A stretch of 64,000 bases of DNA, from contig OY987303.1 in NCBI GenBank assembly GCA_963920635.1, positions 51,583,223 to 51,647,222 of the forward strand. The letters are read 5' to 3'. Within the stretch, counting starts at the first letter, position 1. Each line of letters begins with the position of its first letter. The stretch is from Pseudeuparius sepicola. Lineage: Eukaryota > Arthropoda > Insecta > Coleoptera > Anthribidae. The notes under the pieces were generated by a model. It saw only the letters and a program-made list of their open reading frames with translations, searched no databases and was not told the DNA's origin. Of the stretch, positions 45,690 to 55,474 are shown piece after piece. The position numbers and the translations under genes are program-made.

Positions 45690-46500
45690 GGTGGCCCACC
45701 ACGAATTGCATCGATCTATATATGAAAAACTAAAAGTAGGAAAATTCTAAAAATTTGGCACCTCACCAGTGAAGATGGGCGCTGCTCAACTAAAATATTT
45801 TGGTGAATCTGGCACTTCCGGTTATACCGGAAGTCGATATCAACTTTCTTATCTCAAATGGAACACCCTGTATATTATTGCATTTTTGGATTCTAGGCAT
45901 CATTTTGGAATGTCTAAATCGAACCGTTTTTGAGATATTTGCATTTTTCCGAAAAAAATTGCAGATTCAGACCTAAAGTCAATTAGCAATTTATACGAGG
46001 AAACCGCGAAATTTCACAACGAATTTTTGGCATCGTGTAATAGAAGCCCTGACCTAGTGATCTCTGCTGAGAAATAAATCTGTTCTTATACAGGGTGTTC
46101 ACAAAATATGAATAAAAATTACATTCAAAATGTGCTTAAATCTCGAAATTTTCAAATGGAAACCCCCATTTTTTTTTATTGCGATCTTATTCACCACTAA
46201 AAATGATGACAACTTTGTGTAAGGTTTCCTATACCTAAATGCAGTAATTTTCGATTAATTTACGAAAAACCCACTTTTCGTCCATAAAATGCGGGGTTTG
46301 CTTAACGCTTGGAAAATCATAGGTATTAGCCGTGGACGTTGAAAAGACAATCGCGGCTGAGGAATTGTCACTTGGTTTATAAATTATTGTCAACAATAAT
46401 GCCGGCGCGCTTAAATTACACAAACGAAGATTATTTAAATTTGTTTATTATCTACGGAGAATGCAACAAAGTAATATCAAGAACGTGCGATACATACCTA
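45690..46500 (+). mobile_element. Nested CAGGGTG-ended pieces and the start of an IS630-type transposase
   Basis: CAGGGTGGCCC at 45691 and GGAACACCCTGTATA at 45861 bound about 175 bp of one element. CAGGGTGTTCAC at about 46093 begins another. The latter leads to an ATG near 46399 and MPARLNYTNEDYLNLFIIYG with ECNK, the usual start of DUF4817-type transposases. After about 30 codons the frame is cut at about 46505, where the tRNA-like repeat unit begins. Confidence 0.6.
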
Positions 46501-46705
46501 ATCTTCTTTGCAATAAGTCGCTATATGTCGAATATTGTGGGTGGAAGAACAAATAGGAAGTTTACATAACCAACAATAATGAATGGTTTCCCTACACCCT
46601 CTAACCCCTTATAGTAGCTGTAGAAGACGCCGAAGTCTTCTAAATCTCACCGCTACTAACTATATATCAATTGGAATAAATAACACCTAGCCGATGGAAC
46701 CCATA

Positions 46706-46778
46706 TCTCCGGTAGCTTAGTTGGTTAAAGTGCCTACGGCCACAGTAGGAGTCCCTGGTTCAAGTCCCGGCTGGAGTG
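46706..46778 (+). tRNA. tRNA-like sequence, copy 1 (probably not a functional tRNA)
   Basis: The sequence folds as a cloverleaf. The acceptor is TCTCCGG with CTGGAGT (six of seven pairs). The D arm is GCTT/AAGT around AGTTGGTTA, the anticodon stem CCTAC/GTAGG is perfect, and the T loop is TTCAAGT. The A box TAGCTTAGTTGG and B box GGTTCAAGTCC are good Pol III promoter matches, and a T run follows at once. The anticodon loop GGCCACA has G at position 33 instead of the invariant U, and position 34-36 would be CCA. I read it as a tRNA-derived repeat rather than a working tRNA. Confidence 0.55.
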
Positions 46779-47115
46779 CATTTTTTTCAATTGATATCTT
46801 TACCTGATATGCCACTAAACATCGTTTATTATTTATAATTATTACAGGTACTAAAAATCTTTCCGTGTTTCATATTCTGGCTTTGACATTGTAGCTTAGA
46901 ATTTCCACGTTCGATACTTGCAATAAGTCGCTATATGTCGAATATTGTGGGTGGAAGAACAAATAGGAAGTTTACATAACCAACAATAATGAATGGTTTC
47001 CCTACACCCTCTAACCCCTTCTAGTAGGTGTAGAAGACGCCGAAGTCTTCTACATCTCACCGCTACTAACTATATATCAATTGGAATAAATAACACCTAG
47101 CCGATGGAACCCATA

Positions 47116-47175
47116 TCTCCGGTAGCTTAGTTGGTTAAAGTGCCTACGGCCACAGTAGGAGTCCCGGCTGGAGTG
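47116..47175 (+). pseudogene. tRNA-like sequence, copy 2, T arm partly deleted
   Basis: Identical to copy 1 up to GGAGTCCC, then about 13 bp (TGGTTCAAGTCCC) are missing, probably by slippage between the two CCC runs. The B box is therefore lost. Confidence 0.7.
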
Positions 47176-47789
47176 CATTTTTTTCAATTGATATCCTTTA
47201 CCTGATATGCCACTAAACATCGTTTATTATTTATAATTATTACAGGTACTAAAAATCTTTCTGTATTTATTATATACTTATTTGACTTTTCATATGTATT
47301 AGTAACAATGTAAAATAGGCCTTTTCAGGCTACAGCGCACGGAAAAATTATTCTCGATCTCCGATTCTTTCCTTGCACTAAATAAAAATACCGAATAATT
47401 CGGCTTTAAAATAGAAACATACAACAATGTAAACTATGTTTAATTATTTTAAATCGTAAGAGTTTGAATATTTAGATACATTTCTGGAATATTTTTTGAC
47501 GTTGGCACATTCAAGATTTCCAGTTTTTGATACGATTTCGGTTATTTTGTAAAATCTAAATGCAAATGTAGACGCAAAATAAAACTGTGTTATTTATATT
47601 AGCGTAAGTCATCTATTCCTATACAGGGCGATTCAGACATGATGTAAAAAAATTAATCATATGTGTAAAAAAATAGCTTAATACGGATCCGAAATTAAAA
47701 AAATTCTAAAGTCAACCAAAAAAATATAAAAAAATATTTTCGAAAGTGTATTAAAACCCCTTGTTAACAAGCGCCTACCGGCCCTGCCG

Positions 47790-48340
47790 GACCATAAGCC
47801 TTGTTCTCGTCTACAGGACGCAGTTTTCGATATTTCGAGCCCAAATTTGGCGTACGGCCGTCCGAGCTCAAAGGCAACAACCCTATTGAAGGGCGTCCGA
47901 ATCGGGAGAGCCGTTCGGCCCCCGAAATTTTTTTCCCGTTTTTTCGGGAAAAATCGCTAGCGATTGGAAGGGGAGCGCCGGTCGAGTTCAATTTTCGCGT
48001 GGTGCCGCCGACGGATACGGGCCTGTCGCCTGCCAGAGGGCACCCCGATAGAAAAAGCCGTTCGGCCGTTTGGGCCGCCTTTTTTTCGCGATTTGGCGAG
48101 GTCCCCGGCATCATACTGTATACATCGTGGCCGACGCGCAAGCCCCGCCCCCGATACTTATTCGTAAACATCGATTGACATTTGGTTTTGTTTTGGTGTG
48201 AAGAATTTCCAAATTTCGTACCGATTTTGGACTTTGGGGGCTCAGAGCGGCACTGTCGCAATTACAAGGCTCGCCAGCTGAAAGCGATGAGTTATCCAAG
48301 GGAGGTCAGCCTAAGGCGCCAAATTCAAATTTCGAGGTGT
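47790..48340. other. GC-rich block with an internal 150-bp duplication
   Basis: Two similar units can be aligned. One starts near 47890 (GGGCGTCCGAATCGGGAGAG, then CCGTTCGGCC and TTTTTTTCCCG). The other starts near 48038 (GGGCACCCCGATAGAAAAAG, then CCGTTCGGCC and TTTTTTTCGCG). Frames of 165 codons (minus) and 125 codons (plus) overlap across it with no recognised domain. GC-rich DNA has few stops, so these lengths are not strong evidence. The block is unlike all neighbours. Confidence 0.4.
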
Positions 48341-48604
48341 CAACTTGGTAAATTTGGTAAAAAAGAAACACTTTAAAATGATTGTTTACATATATAGCTC
48401 ATGGTTTTACAACACGGATAATAATCTACGAGAGTGAAAGTCACATTTTCAAGGGGCTTTAGTGCATTTAGATATCTACCGGTAAAATTTTCGTAAATGC
48501 CAATTATTTCTTATTTGCCTGCCTAGATACAACTAAATTCGAATAACTAAAACCATAAAACTTACTGATTTCAAGGTGGTTACGTTTAATCACGTAAAAT
48601 TGTT

Positions 48605-48787
48605 AGGTATAATACTCTCCAACAGTCCAAACCAAAATCCTGGAAAACTGTGTAGGAACAAAATCTCTTTTGATGGCCTTAACCCACTTTTCCCTTAAAA
48701 TGGGGTCTTTATGGAGGAAAAAGCGGACATATTAGAACCGCCTTTGTAGTTTCCCTTGCAGTTGGGAACGGAACACGTCCACGGCAT
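48605..48787 (-). pseudogene. THAP zinc-finger domain relic
   Basis: The minus strand begins with ATG at 48787: MPWTCSVPNCKGNYKGG has the C-x4-C of the C2CH THAP finger at the expected position after the initiator Met. SNMSAFSS follows; after a +1 shift come KDPILREKWVKAIKRDFVPT and QFSRI, with the conserved Trp. The C-x2-H pair expected after SRI (VCExHF) is missing. THAP domains occur in host factors and in P-element-like transposases; the gene's origin cannot be told. Confidence 0.7.
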
Positions 48788-49227
48788 GATTTAAATTAGT
48801 CCGAAACTATAGACACAACCTAAAACCTATAAACTAAAATTGAATTTTAATCACTTTATTCTGAATCACTGCTGTTTTACCACCTTATTAATAAAACTCC
48901 ACGTCCTATATTACTAAAAAACACAGTTCAACACACAACAAACGTTCTTTAAAACAGGAAAATCGCCAGACAAGTAAACGTAAACAACTTCAAAAAGCAA
49001 CCTCCCGACCTCCCTGTGATGACGTAGTGACGTTTCGCGTCGCCAGCTGGCAGGCCTTTATCATTGCGACGAGGCCCATCTGTTATTCCATATATGTGAC
49101 TTTTTCAGGTACGGGCGCGCTGTATTTTTAAAAGCTTTTATTTAACTTGCAATGTATGTATGTATGTATGTATGTATGTAATTTGTTCGGGTGGAATCTT
49201 GCAACTCAATTTTGAAGCAGATATCTT

Positions 49228-49700
49228 CAACCGATCGAGCTGAAATTTTGTACACACGTTTAATTTGGATGACAATGCATGATTATATGTGTGACGTCAT
49301 TCTAAATCCAACATGGCGGATCACCCAAGATGGCGGACTAGTTAAATTTCAACCGATCGAGCTGAAATTTTGTACACACGTTTAATTTGGATGACAATGC
49401 ATGATTATATGTGTGACGTCATTCTAAATCCAACATGGCGGAACACTCAAGATGGCGGACTAGTTAAATTTCAACCGATCGAGCTGAAATTTTGTACACA
49501 CGTTTAATTTGGATGACAATGCATGATTATATGTGTGACGTCATTCTAAATCCAACATGGCGGAACACTCAAGATGGCGGACTAGTTAAATTTCAACCGA
49601 TCGAGCTGAAATTTTGTACACACGTTTAATTTGGATGACAATGCATGATTATATGTGTGACGTCATTCTAAATCCAACATGGCGGAACACCCAAGATGGT
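49228..49700 (+). repeat. Tandem array, four units of 122 bp
   Basis: CAACCGATCGAGCTGAAATT starts at 49228, 49350, 49472 and 49594. Each unit carries GTGTGACGTCATTCTAAATC and AAGATGGCGGA. Units are nearly identical, so the amplification is recent. The single-copy equivalents are at 7950-8075 and 62800-62915. Confidence 0.9.
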
Positions 49701-49828
49701 CATTAGAAGGTCTCCTCATTGAAGAGCTAGACTGTTCTAAACTAACCGGCAAACGACCTTGCAACAATGATGCGTTAACTGAGATGAATAGACTCAGACA
49801 CCTGGCCAAACTAAAAATTACAAAATAA
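49697..49828 (+). other. Open frame fragment between array and palindrome, unidentified
   Basis: A 44-codon frame reads WSLEGLLIEELDCSKLTGKR and PCNNDALTEMNRLRHLAKLK before TAA. Its amino acid use looks protein-like, but it has no start codon and no family is recognised. It is absent from the other two copies of this repeat. It may be a captured piece of a gene or transposon. Confidence 0.2.
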
Positions 49829-50153
49829 ATTAAAAGTAAAAAAATATTTTTAAAAAAAGCTTTTATTTAAATGCGCTAAAAAGAATAAAATAATATTTTC
49901 TTTTAAAACTTTTACTATCAACTTATAACGTCATTCCACAATTTATATGATATAAAAGCTTGTCGCGAGATTTAAGTTTTCAAACTAAGTAAATACCACT
50001 ACTTAAATCTCGCGACAAGCTTTTATATCATATAAATTGTGGAATGACGTTATAAGTTGATAGTAAAAGTTTTAAAAGAAAATATTATTTTATTCTTTTT
50101 AGCGCATTTAAATAAAAGCTTTTTTTAAAAATATTTTTTTACTTTTAATTTAT
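49825..50153. repeat. Near-perfect palindrome, 329 bp
   Basis: Arms of 153 bp (49825-49977 and 50001-50153) appear identical by eye around a 23-bp loop. The arms contain AAGCTTGTCGCGAGATTTAA at the tip. The stem is in the same place as the imperfect stems at 8415-8612 and 63160-63440, where the arms have diverged. The identity suggests a recent origin or ongoing arm correction. Confidence 0.92.
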
Positions 50154-50519
50154 TATGTAAAATCTCGTAGAATATTTTAAAAAACCCACGGGACACCAAC
50201 TATGCCTTATAGGGCTGTATCTTTTGAATCGTAATAGGTAGACACTTGAAATTTTCACAGAGTGTGTATGGCCGCTATAACAACAAATAATAATAGTAAA
50301 ATAATGTTAATATAATAGTTTCGATTTTTGTTAATAATGATGACATGGCTAACTAACTAAGTATTTCTCAAACAGCGAAGAAGCGCAGTGGAAGCGTGCA
50401 GGGGCCCATAACCCAGAGGTGCGACGTTCGAAACCGCACGCTCTTTTGAGGCACACGATGGAATGGTCTTAAAATTAAAAAAAAAAGGTTTATCTGTAAA
50501 ATTTCGTGTAGGTGCCTAA

Positions 50520-51010
50520 TTTTTCGTCCCCTTCATCTTACCAAATTTCCCTTTACTGCTCAAGCGACGCAGAATCGAAACTGCCGTTATTTGAGTTTCC
50601 TTTCCCCTTGGAATCCATCCCGTCAGAATAATATAAGACCCGCATCTCGCGAAACATAACAGAAACTTACACCCAAGTTGGACTTTATGTAACCGTGTGA
50701 AGCAGACGTGTAGCTTGACTTTATTAGCAAAGTTTCGTTCCTCCGGCTTAAAGTAAACGAACCCCTTATGTATTTCGCCGAAGCCCCGCGGGACATTCTA
50801 TTCGAAAATAGGTTCAACCCCTAAATTGTGATACAGGAAGGGAAATGAAAGTTTGCGAGTTGGCGCTGTGTGTCAGAAATTTTTGTGCGTTAATTGTAGC
50901 GAAATTGGTGAAGTTTTGCGGGTAACAGGAAATTAGGCGATCGCTTCTATACGTCGGGGGACTTGTTGGGTTTATAAAGCAAAGTTGCCAACAGCAAGAA
51001 TGTTGTAAAC
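50520..51010. other. GC-richer island
   Basis: Mixed CG-rich and AT segments (TAAAGTAAACGAACCCCTTA, GCCGAAGCCCCGCGGGACAT, GGAAATTAGGCGATCGCTTC) show no repeats shared with other parts of the window. Minus frames of 64 and 78 codons have no domain. Possible conserved non-coding DNA. The stretch 51010-51860 after it holds nothing recognised except a GAAGCACTTTATTG motif near 51605. Confidence 0.3.
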
Positions 51011-51862
51011 TCCGACATGAGGTAATTTCTTTTAAAAACAGAACTTTCACTCGTCAAAAGAAACCTCTAGGTACAGCGAACAGCCAACATTAATATCAAA
51101 AACTCAGTATATAAACTATGCAGTTTCTAAGAGATGTTATCTTTTCATTATCAAAAAGACCAAGTGAAATTTCAGCGTTATTGTAGGTATAACTTGAGCG
51201 CAGACCCCTCTCTGATATTATGCCCTGCCCGAAACTCTGACTGTTAACTAACTAAACTAACTAACTAATATTATCCCACTGAAATCAATCAACGGTAGAA
51301 CATATAGATATCGGTTATATTGCAAATTTAATCACCATATTACGTATCTCGGAAACTAGATTTCAGTTGAATTTAACGCAATAGTCTTATTTATGTTTTT
51401 CTGGTCACTTCTTGTAGATATAGGGGAGGGTGGTATATACAGTGACTTTTTTCTTTTTTCGTTAAAAAGTTTATTTTTATTTTCTAGGGGACATATTTGT
51501 AGTATCTATTTTCTACCCCAATTATTGTAAAATATTGTAAATATATACACGTTCTTAACACAAACCACCCCATGGTTCATAAGGGGATATTATAATAATA
51601 ATGAAGCACTTTATTGTTGATGCAAAAGCGTTTATTAAAAAGCATACAACAAAGTTTGTTACATCATGCTAAACTTATTGCACACTACACTCTTTCTTTC
51701 TTTCATATTTATAATGTTAAACTTATTGCAATCTATTCAGTTAACATTACGCAGTTCATTTCCTTGTTCTCATTTCTTTCTCAATAATGCCCTAGAGTGC
51801 TCTGTTGTTTGTTCCTGACCAACTGCATTAATTGGGTGAGTTTTTTCTAACTACCCAATTCT

Positions 51863-52330
51863 ACAGAAAGATTTTTAGTACCTGTAATAATTATAAATAA
51901 TAAATGATGTTTAGTGGCATATCAGGTAAAGGATATCAATTGAAAAAAATGCACTCCAGCCGGGACTTGAACCCGGGACTCCTACTGTGGCCGTAGGCAC
52001 TTTAACCAACTAAGCTACCGGAGATATGGGTTCCATCGGCTAGGTGTTATTTATTCCAATTGATATATAGTTAGTAGCGGTGAGATGTAGAAGACTTCGG
52101 CGTCTTCTACAGCTACTAGAAGGGGTTAGAGGGTGTAGGGAAACCATTCATTATTGTTGGTTATGTAAACTTCCTATTTGTTCTTCCACCCACAATATTC
52201 GACATATAGCGACTTATTGCAAGTATCGAACGTGGAAATTCTAACCTACAATGTCAAAGCCAGATTATGAAACACAGAAAGATTTTTAGTACCTGTAATA
52301 ATTATAAATAATAAATGATGTTTAGTGATT
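51863..52330 (-). repeat. Third copy of the 410-bp tRNA-like unit, inverted
   Basis: It matches 46511-46870 in reverse orientation. The flank ACAGAAAGATTTTTAGTACC occurs at 51863 and again at 52274, an offset of 411, so this locus also began as a tandem arrangement of which one full unit remains. Confidence 0.85.
51952..52024 (-). tRNA. tRNA-like sequence, copy 3 (best T stem)
   Basis: Same as copy 1 but with CCGGG-TTCAAGT-CCCGG, a fully paired T arm. It has the same G33 and GGCCACA anticodon loop. A T run (complement of AAAAAAA, about 51943) follows. The conserved arms with an odd anticodon loop in separate copies point to a tRNA-derived repeat kept for Pol III transcription. Confidence 0.55.
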
Positions 52331-52539
52331 GGTAATTTGGTTTAATTGATAATGAAGGGAACTGTACTGCAAAATATTGGCATTAAAGAGCAGATTGATA
52401 TAAAAGTAAGTACAGAAAGTGTGAAAATAAAGAACTTAACAAACCGACTTTTTTGAGATAATCTATACTTGCTGAGATTTACGACGATTTGTAGGGAAAC
52501 TTATTTATTTCTTAAAAGTGTTTTATTTATTTATTAACG

Positions 52540-53150
52540 GGCATAGCCCAATTTCACAATGTAGGGGTACATGATACAAACTTAACAAATAGTAACAGGG
52601 GGTATTATATCTAAATTGTTCAAACATAACACAGCTTTTATAGTGTATATATGAATGCAAGAAAGTAAATTGTAAAGCATTTTCAGATCTCTTAGATCCC
52701 GACGTTCCTTGAGTGTTCTATTTTGAATGTTATGTTTTAATTGGGGATATGTCCATTGTGGTGAGCTAAGTTTGAAAGCTATGTATTTTAAGAATTTATG
52801 CTGAACTTTTTCTACATTCCGAATGTGTATGTTATAACAAGGATTCCAGACAAAAGAGGCGTATTTGAGACGGTCTCTCACCAATGAGCAGTATAAGAGC
52901 CTAACTGCACCAACATTAGTGAATTCGCGGGTAATACGTTTTATAAATCCGAGGAGCTGCAAAGACTTTGATATAGTGCTCTGGTTGTGGGGTATGAAGG
53001 TAAGTTTAGAGTTTAGATCTTTTATTTCTGGAACATTAGAACATTAGAAAGAGTAGCGTTTCCGATCAAGTAAGGCTGTTCGAAAGCTGTCCTTGACTTA
53101 TGAAAGGTGACAGAGTGGCACTTGGAGGCATTCAGCTCCATGCCATTTTA
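52540..53150 (-). pseudogene. Jockey-like non-LTR retrotransposon, RT C-terminal relic
   Basis: The minus strand from 53150 gives MELNASKCHSVTFHKSRTAF (palm region with KCxxxxF), then GNATL, a frame change, and LGFIKRITREFTNVGAVRLL with YCSLVRDRLKYASFVWNPCY, NVEKVQHKFLKYIAFKLS and RRDLRDLKMLYNLLS. These are the thumb and C-terminal motifs of insect Jockey-like elements. The endonuclease and RT core are absent. The element's 3' end appears near 52540 (complement of TTATTTATTAACGGGCATAG). Confidence 0.85.
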
Positions 53151-54009
53151 TTTGTAAAATTGAAATAGCGGTTCCTCGTATTCCAATATATATCCTCTAA
53201 AACAAACACAGTGCAATTTTGACCAAAAACTTTATGTGCACCCACTTCCATGCCTCTAAAACACTGTGATTTATAGACCAAGGGCAATTTCAGTAGGATA
53301 TTAAAGGCATTATTATGGTAATAGGTTGTGGGAATCTGGCAAGGGCTAGCTGTGCACTAGTATTATTTCCATGCAAAAAATACCTCAATATAGTTGTTAC
53401 TTCTAGTTCGAATGTCTATCCTTTCCTTTAGAAAACAGTTCAAAAATGAGTAAGATTTTTTCAATAGGTGCGCAGGATTGATGCTACACAAGCAAGTGTT
53501 TTGTTCCTATATAATTCAAGGCAAGATTTACGTTTACAATTACGAATTAATCCAAGGTCTAGCGAGCGGAGCTCCCTCGGATGTGCGTCTCATAATATAT
53601 CATACACATACCATCATTAGACTGTGCTGTGAGATTTCCCCTACATAACATGGGATCAAAATGCGAGACTCTAATTTGATGGGGTATTAAATCCAAGGTT
53701 ACGGTTTAAGGAAATCGATTTTTCGGTAGGTAAATAATATATTCGCCGACATGGTCGCGATTAAAACGATAAACTATCAAATTTTTTCGGCACTAGTCAT
53801 TGGGTATCCCTCTCGTTTTTGCTAGGGGTTGTTCGCAACCCCTACAGCGAAGTATTAGTCATTTGACGTTGTGACTAATGAACTCGGTGCAAAATTCCGC
53901 TTGCTCGACCATCTGCTCTGGTCACGCGAGTATATCAAACTCTAACCTTTTAACTTTGTGGGCCAGTACGTGGCAATATACTGTAACAACTAGGTGTTAC
54001 TCAAAAATA
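53150..54009. other. Spacer, nothing recognised
   Basis: No frame reaches 60 codons. A short hairpin (GGGGTTGTTCGCAACCCC) is at 53825-53842. No repeat shared with other parts of the window was noticed. Confidence 0.4.
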
Positions 54010-54072
54010 TAGGGTGAGTCACAATAAAGGCAGAGCCGAAAACACAAGGTAGAACTCGCTAAAATAAGCACA

Positions 54073-54650
54073 TATGCTTAATAAACATTAGCCCAAAAAA
54101 GCTTGGTTCTCCATATACAGCGTGTTGAAAATTTTTTAAAAATAACATTTTTTAAATTTCTTTCGATCCCATTTAGGAAATCCAACCAAATTTGGTACAC
54201 ATTATACACTGGACGGTTGCCATTTTGTGGAATAATTTGACCCCGTTCCGATCACCAGCGGCGTAGGTACAAATAGTTACTGTAAATAATTGTAGAAAAA
54301 AAGTAGTACGGCCCTGTGCAAAACCAAAAATTGTGCCTTTTTTGGATAGCCCATTTAATTTGGAACAAAAAGTGCCTCTTGGTATTTTTTTATTTCTGGT
54401 ACAGTTTCCTCGTAATTTCGGATTTTTTAAACTAGTGTCAAGGTGATTATGCTGGCATTTAAAATAAAATTATTTGTATCTACGCCGCTGCTCATCTGAA
54501 CAGGGCCAAATTATTGCACAAAATGACAACCCATAATATGTATAAAATAATTCCTAAACGGGCTAGAAAAAAATTAAAAAATATTTGGAAAAGTTTCAAC
54601 ATTCTGTATATGGAGAACCAAGCGTTTTTGAGCTAATGTTTATTAAGGAC
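54073..54650. repeat. Palindrome with an element end inside each arm
   Basis: The outer arm TTAATAAACATTAGCCC... CTTGGTTCTCCATATA returns inverted at the right. Inside, CAGCGTGTTGAAAATTTTTT pairs with the complement of the right CAGAATGTTGAAA-type end, extending through CCAAATTATTGCACAAAATG. As at 6450-7345, both an element end and its flank are mirrored. Confidence 0.75.
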
Positions 54651-55423
54651 GGAAATAAAACGTCATCACCTCGCGACGACCTTCATTTGACCGTGTTCCT
54701 AACTAGGATAAATGTTGCTAAAACAGAAATTGGGCACTGGAGTGCAAAAATTGCGCAAGTGTCTGTAAGATGGCGCTGGAGTTGGAGAGCGGCCATTGGT
54801 ACAGAGCGAGAATAAAAAGTAATGTTTCGCCTTGCTAAAATAAGTTTCCGTTCCTTATAAGTTGTTTTGATGCCCGGCAAGGTCGTTGGTCGGAACCAGG
54901 GGTCTAGGGGGAGGCAGGCGGACCGACCCCCTTTTTTATACAAATAACAGCACATCGCTTCCATCCTGGCGTATTTTGGGATTGAAACTGTGAATTGTTA
55001 AACACAAAATAATAATATGAATATTTACGCTCCTTTATTTTTCTATATTTTTTCATAGTTATTAAGAATATTGTTGAGTAAAATATTAACTAAGAGGACT
55101 ACCTACCGGCTGTCAAATCTATTGTCATGACATAATAATTCTTCCTCAAAACCGCATGAATGATCACAATACTTACCCTAACTGACATTTAGAATTTATG
55201 TCACTATAGTTTTATCTTTTATCATTCTATTAACTTTTCATTAAGTACTTAATATTGATAAACCGAAAGAAATTAAAATTCTGTTGTATTTGATCCAAAG
55301 TTGACGTAAAGTTGTGAATTTTGTTAGATACGTGAAATACCTACTATTTGCTGATGTCTTAATATATGTATTATTTTGGCATACATTTAGAGTAATGGAA
55401 AATGTAATGTAAATAAGTTTATA

Positions 55424-55474
55424 GGTACTACCATAGAAGAATTTACGTAGTAGATTCTTCTATGGTACTACCTA
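55424..55474. repeat. Small perfect hairpin, about 21-bp arms
   Basis: TAGGTACTACCATAGAAGAA and its complement TTCTTCTATGGTACTACCTA flank an 8-10-base loop (TTTACGTAGTAGA region). It lies in AT-rich DNA inside the 3.7 kb element. A folded RNA or a micro-inversion footprint are both possible. Confidence 0.85.

Larger units (their letters stand above)
46511..47272 (+). repeat. Tandem pair of a 410-bp unit carrying a tRNA-like sequence
   Basis: CAATAAGTCGCTATATGTCG starts at 46511 and again at 46921, a 410-bp offset. Both copies continue through TCTAACCCCTT, a GTAGAAGACGCCGAAGTCTT hairpin, the tRNA-like segment and TGCCACTAAACATCGTTTAT. A third unit lies inverted at 51863-52330. The unit is inserted in or joined to the transposase start at 46505. 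Confidence 0.85.
49130..50160. repeat. GATGGCGG-type repeat, copy 2, with amplified units and palindromic tail
   Basis: It begins AAAAGCTTTTATTTAACTTG, followed by a short (ATGT)n tract (about 49152-49181) and CGGGTGGAATCTTGCAACTC, as in copies at 7884 and 62790. The core is amplified as a 122-bp tandem array. The tail is the palindrome at 49825-50153. Between them a 138-bp insertion unique to this copy occurs (49695-49830). Confidence 0.75.

Noticed and set aside
46706..46778. A working tRNA-Trp gene (CCA at the anticodon position)
   Set aside because: U33 is replaced by G, the sequence sits in a repeated 410-bp unit with a broken sister copy, so a tRNA-derived repeat is more likely.
47764..48261. 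165-codon minus-strand ORF as a gene
   Set aside because: It is in the most GC-rich block, where stop codons are rare; a plus-strand frame overlaps it and no domain is visible. Kept only as a GC-rich block.
49152..49181. CRISPR-like or regulatory repeat at the ATGT run
   Set aside because: It is a simple ATGT microsatellite at the head of a dispersed repeat; nothing CRISPR-like exists in this eukaryotic sequence.
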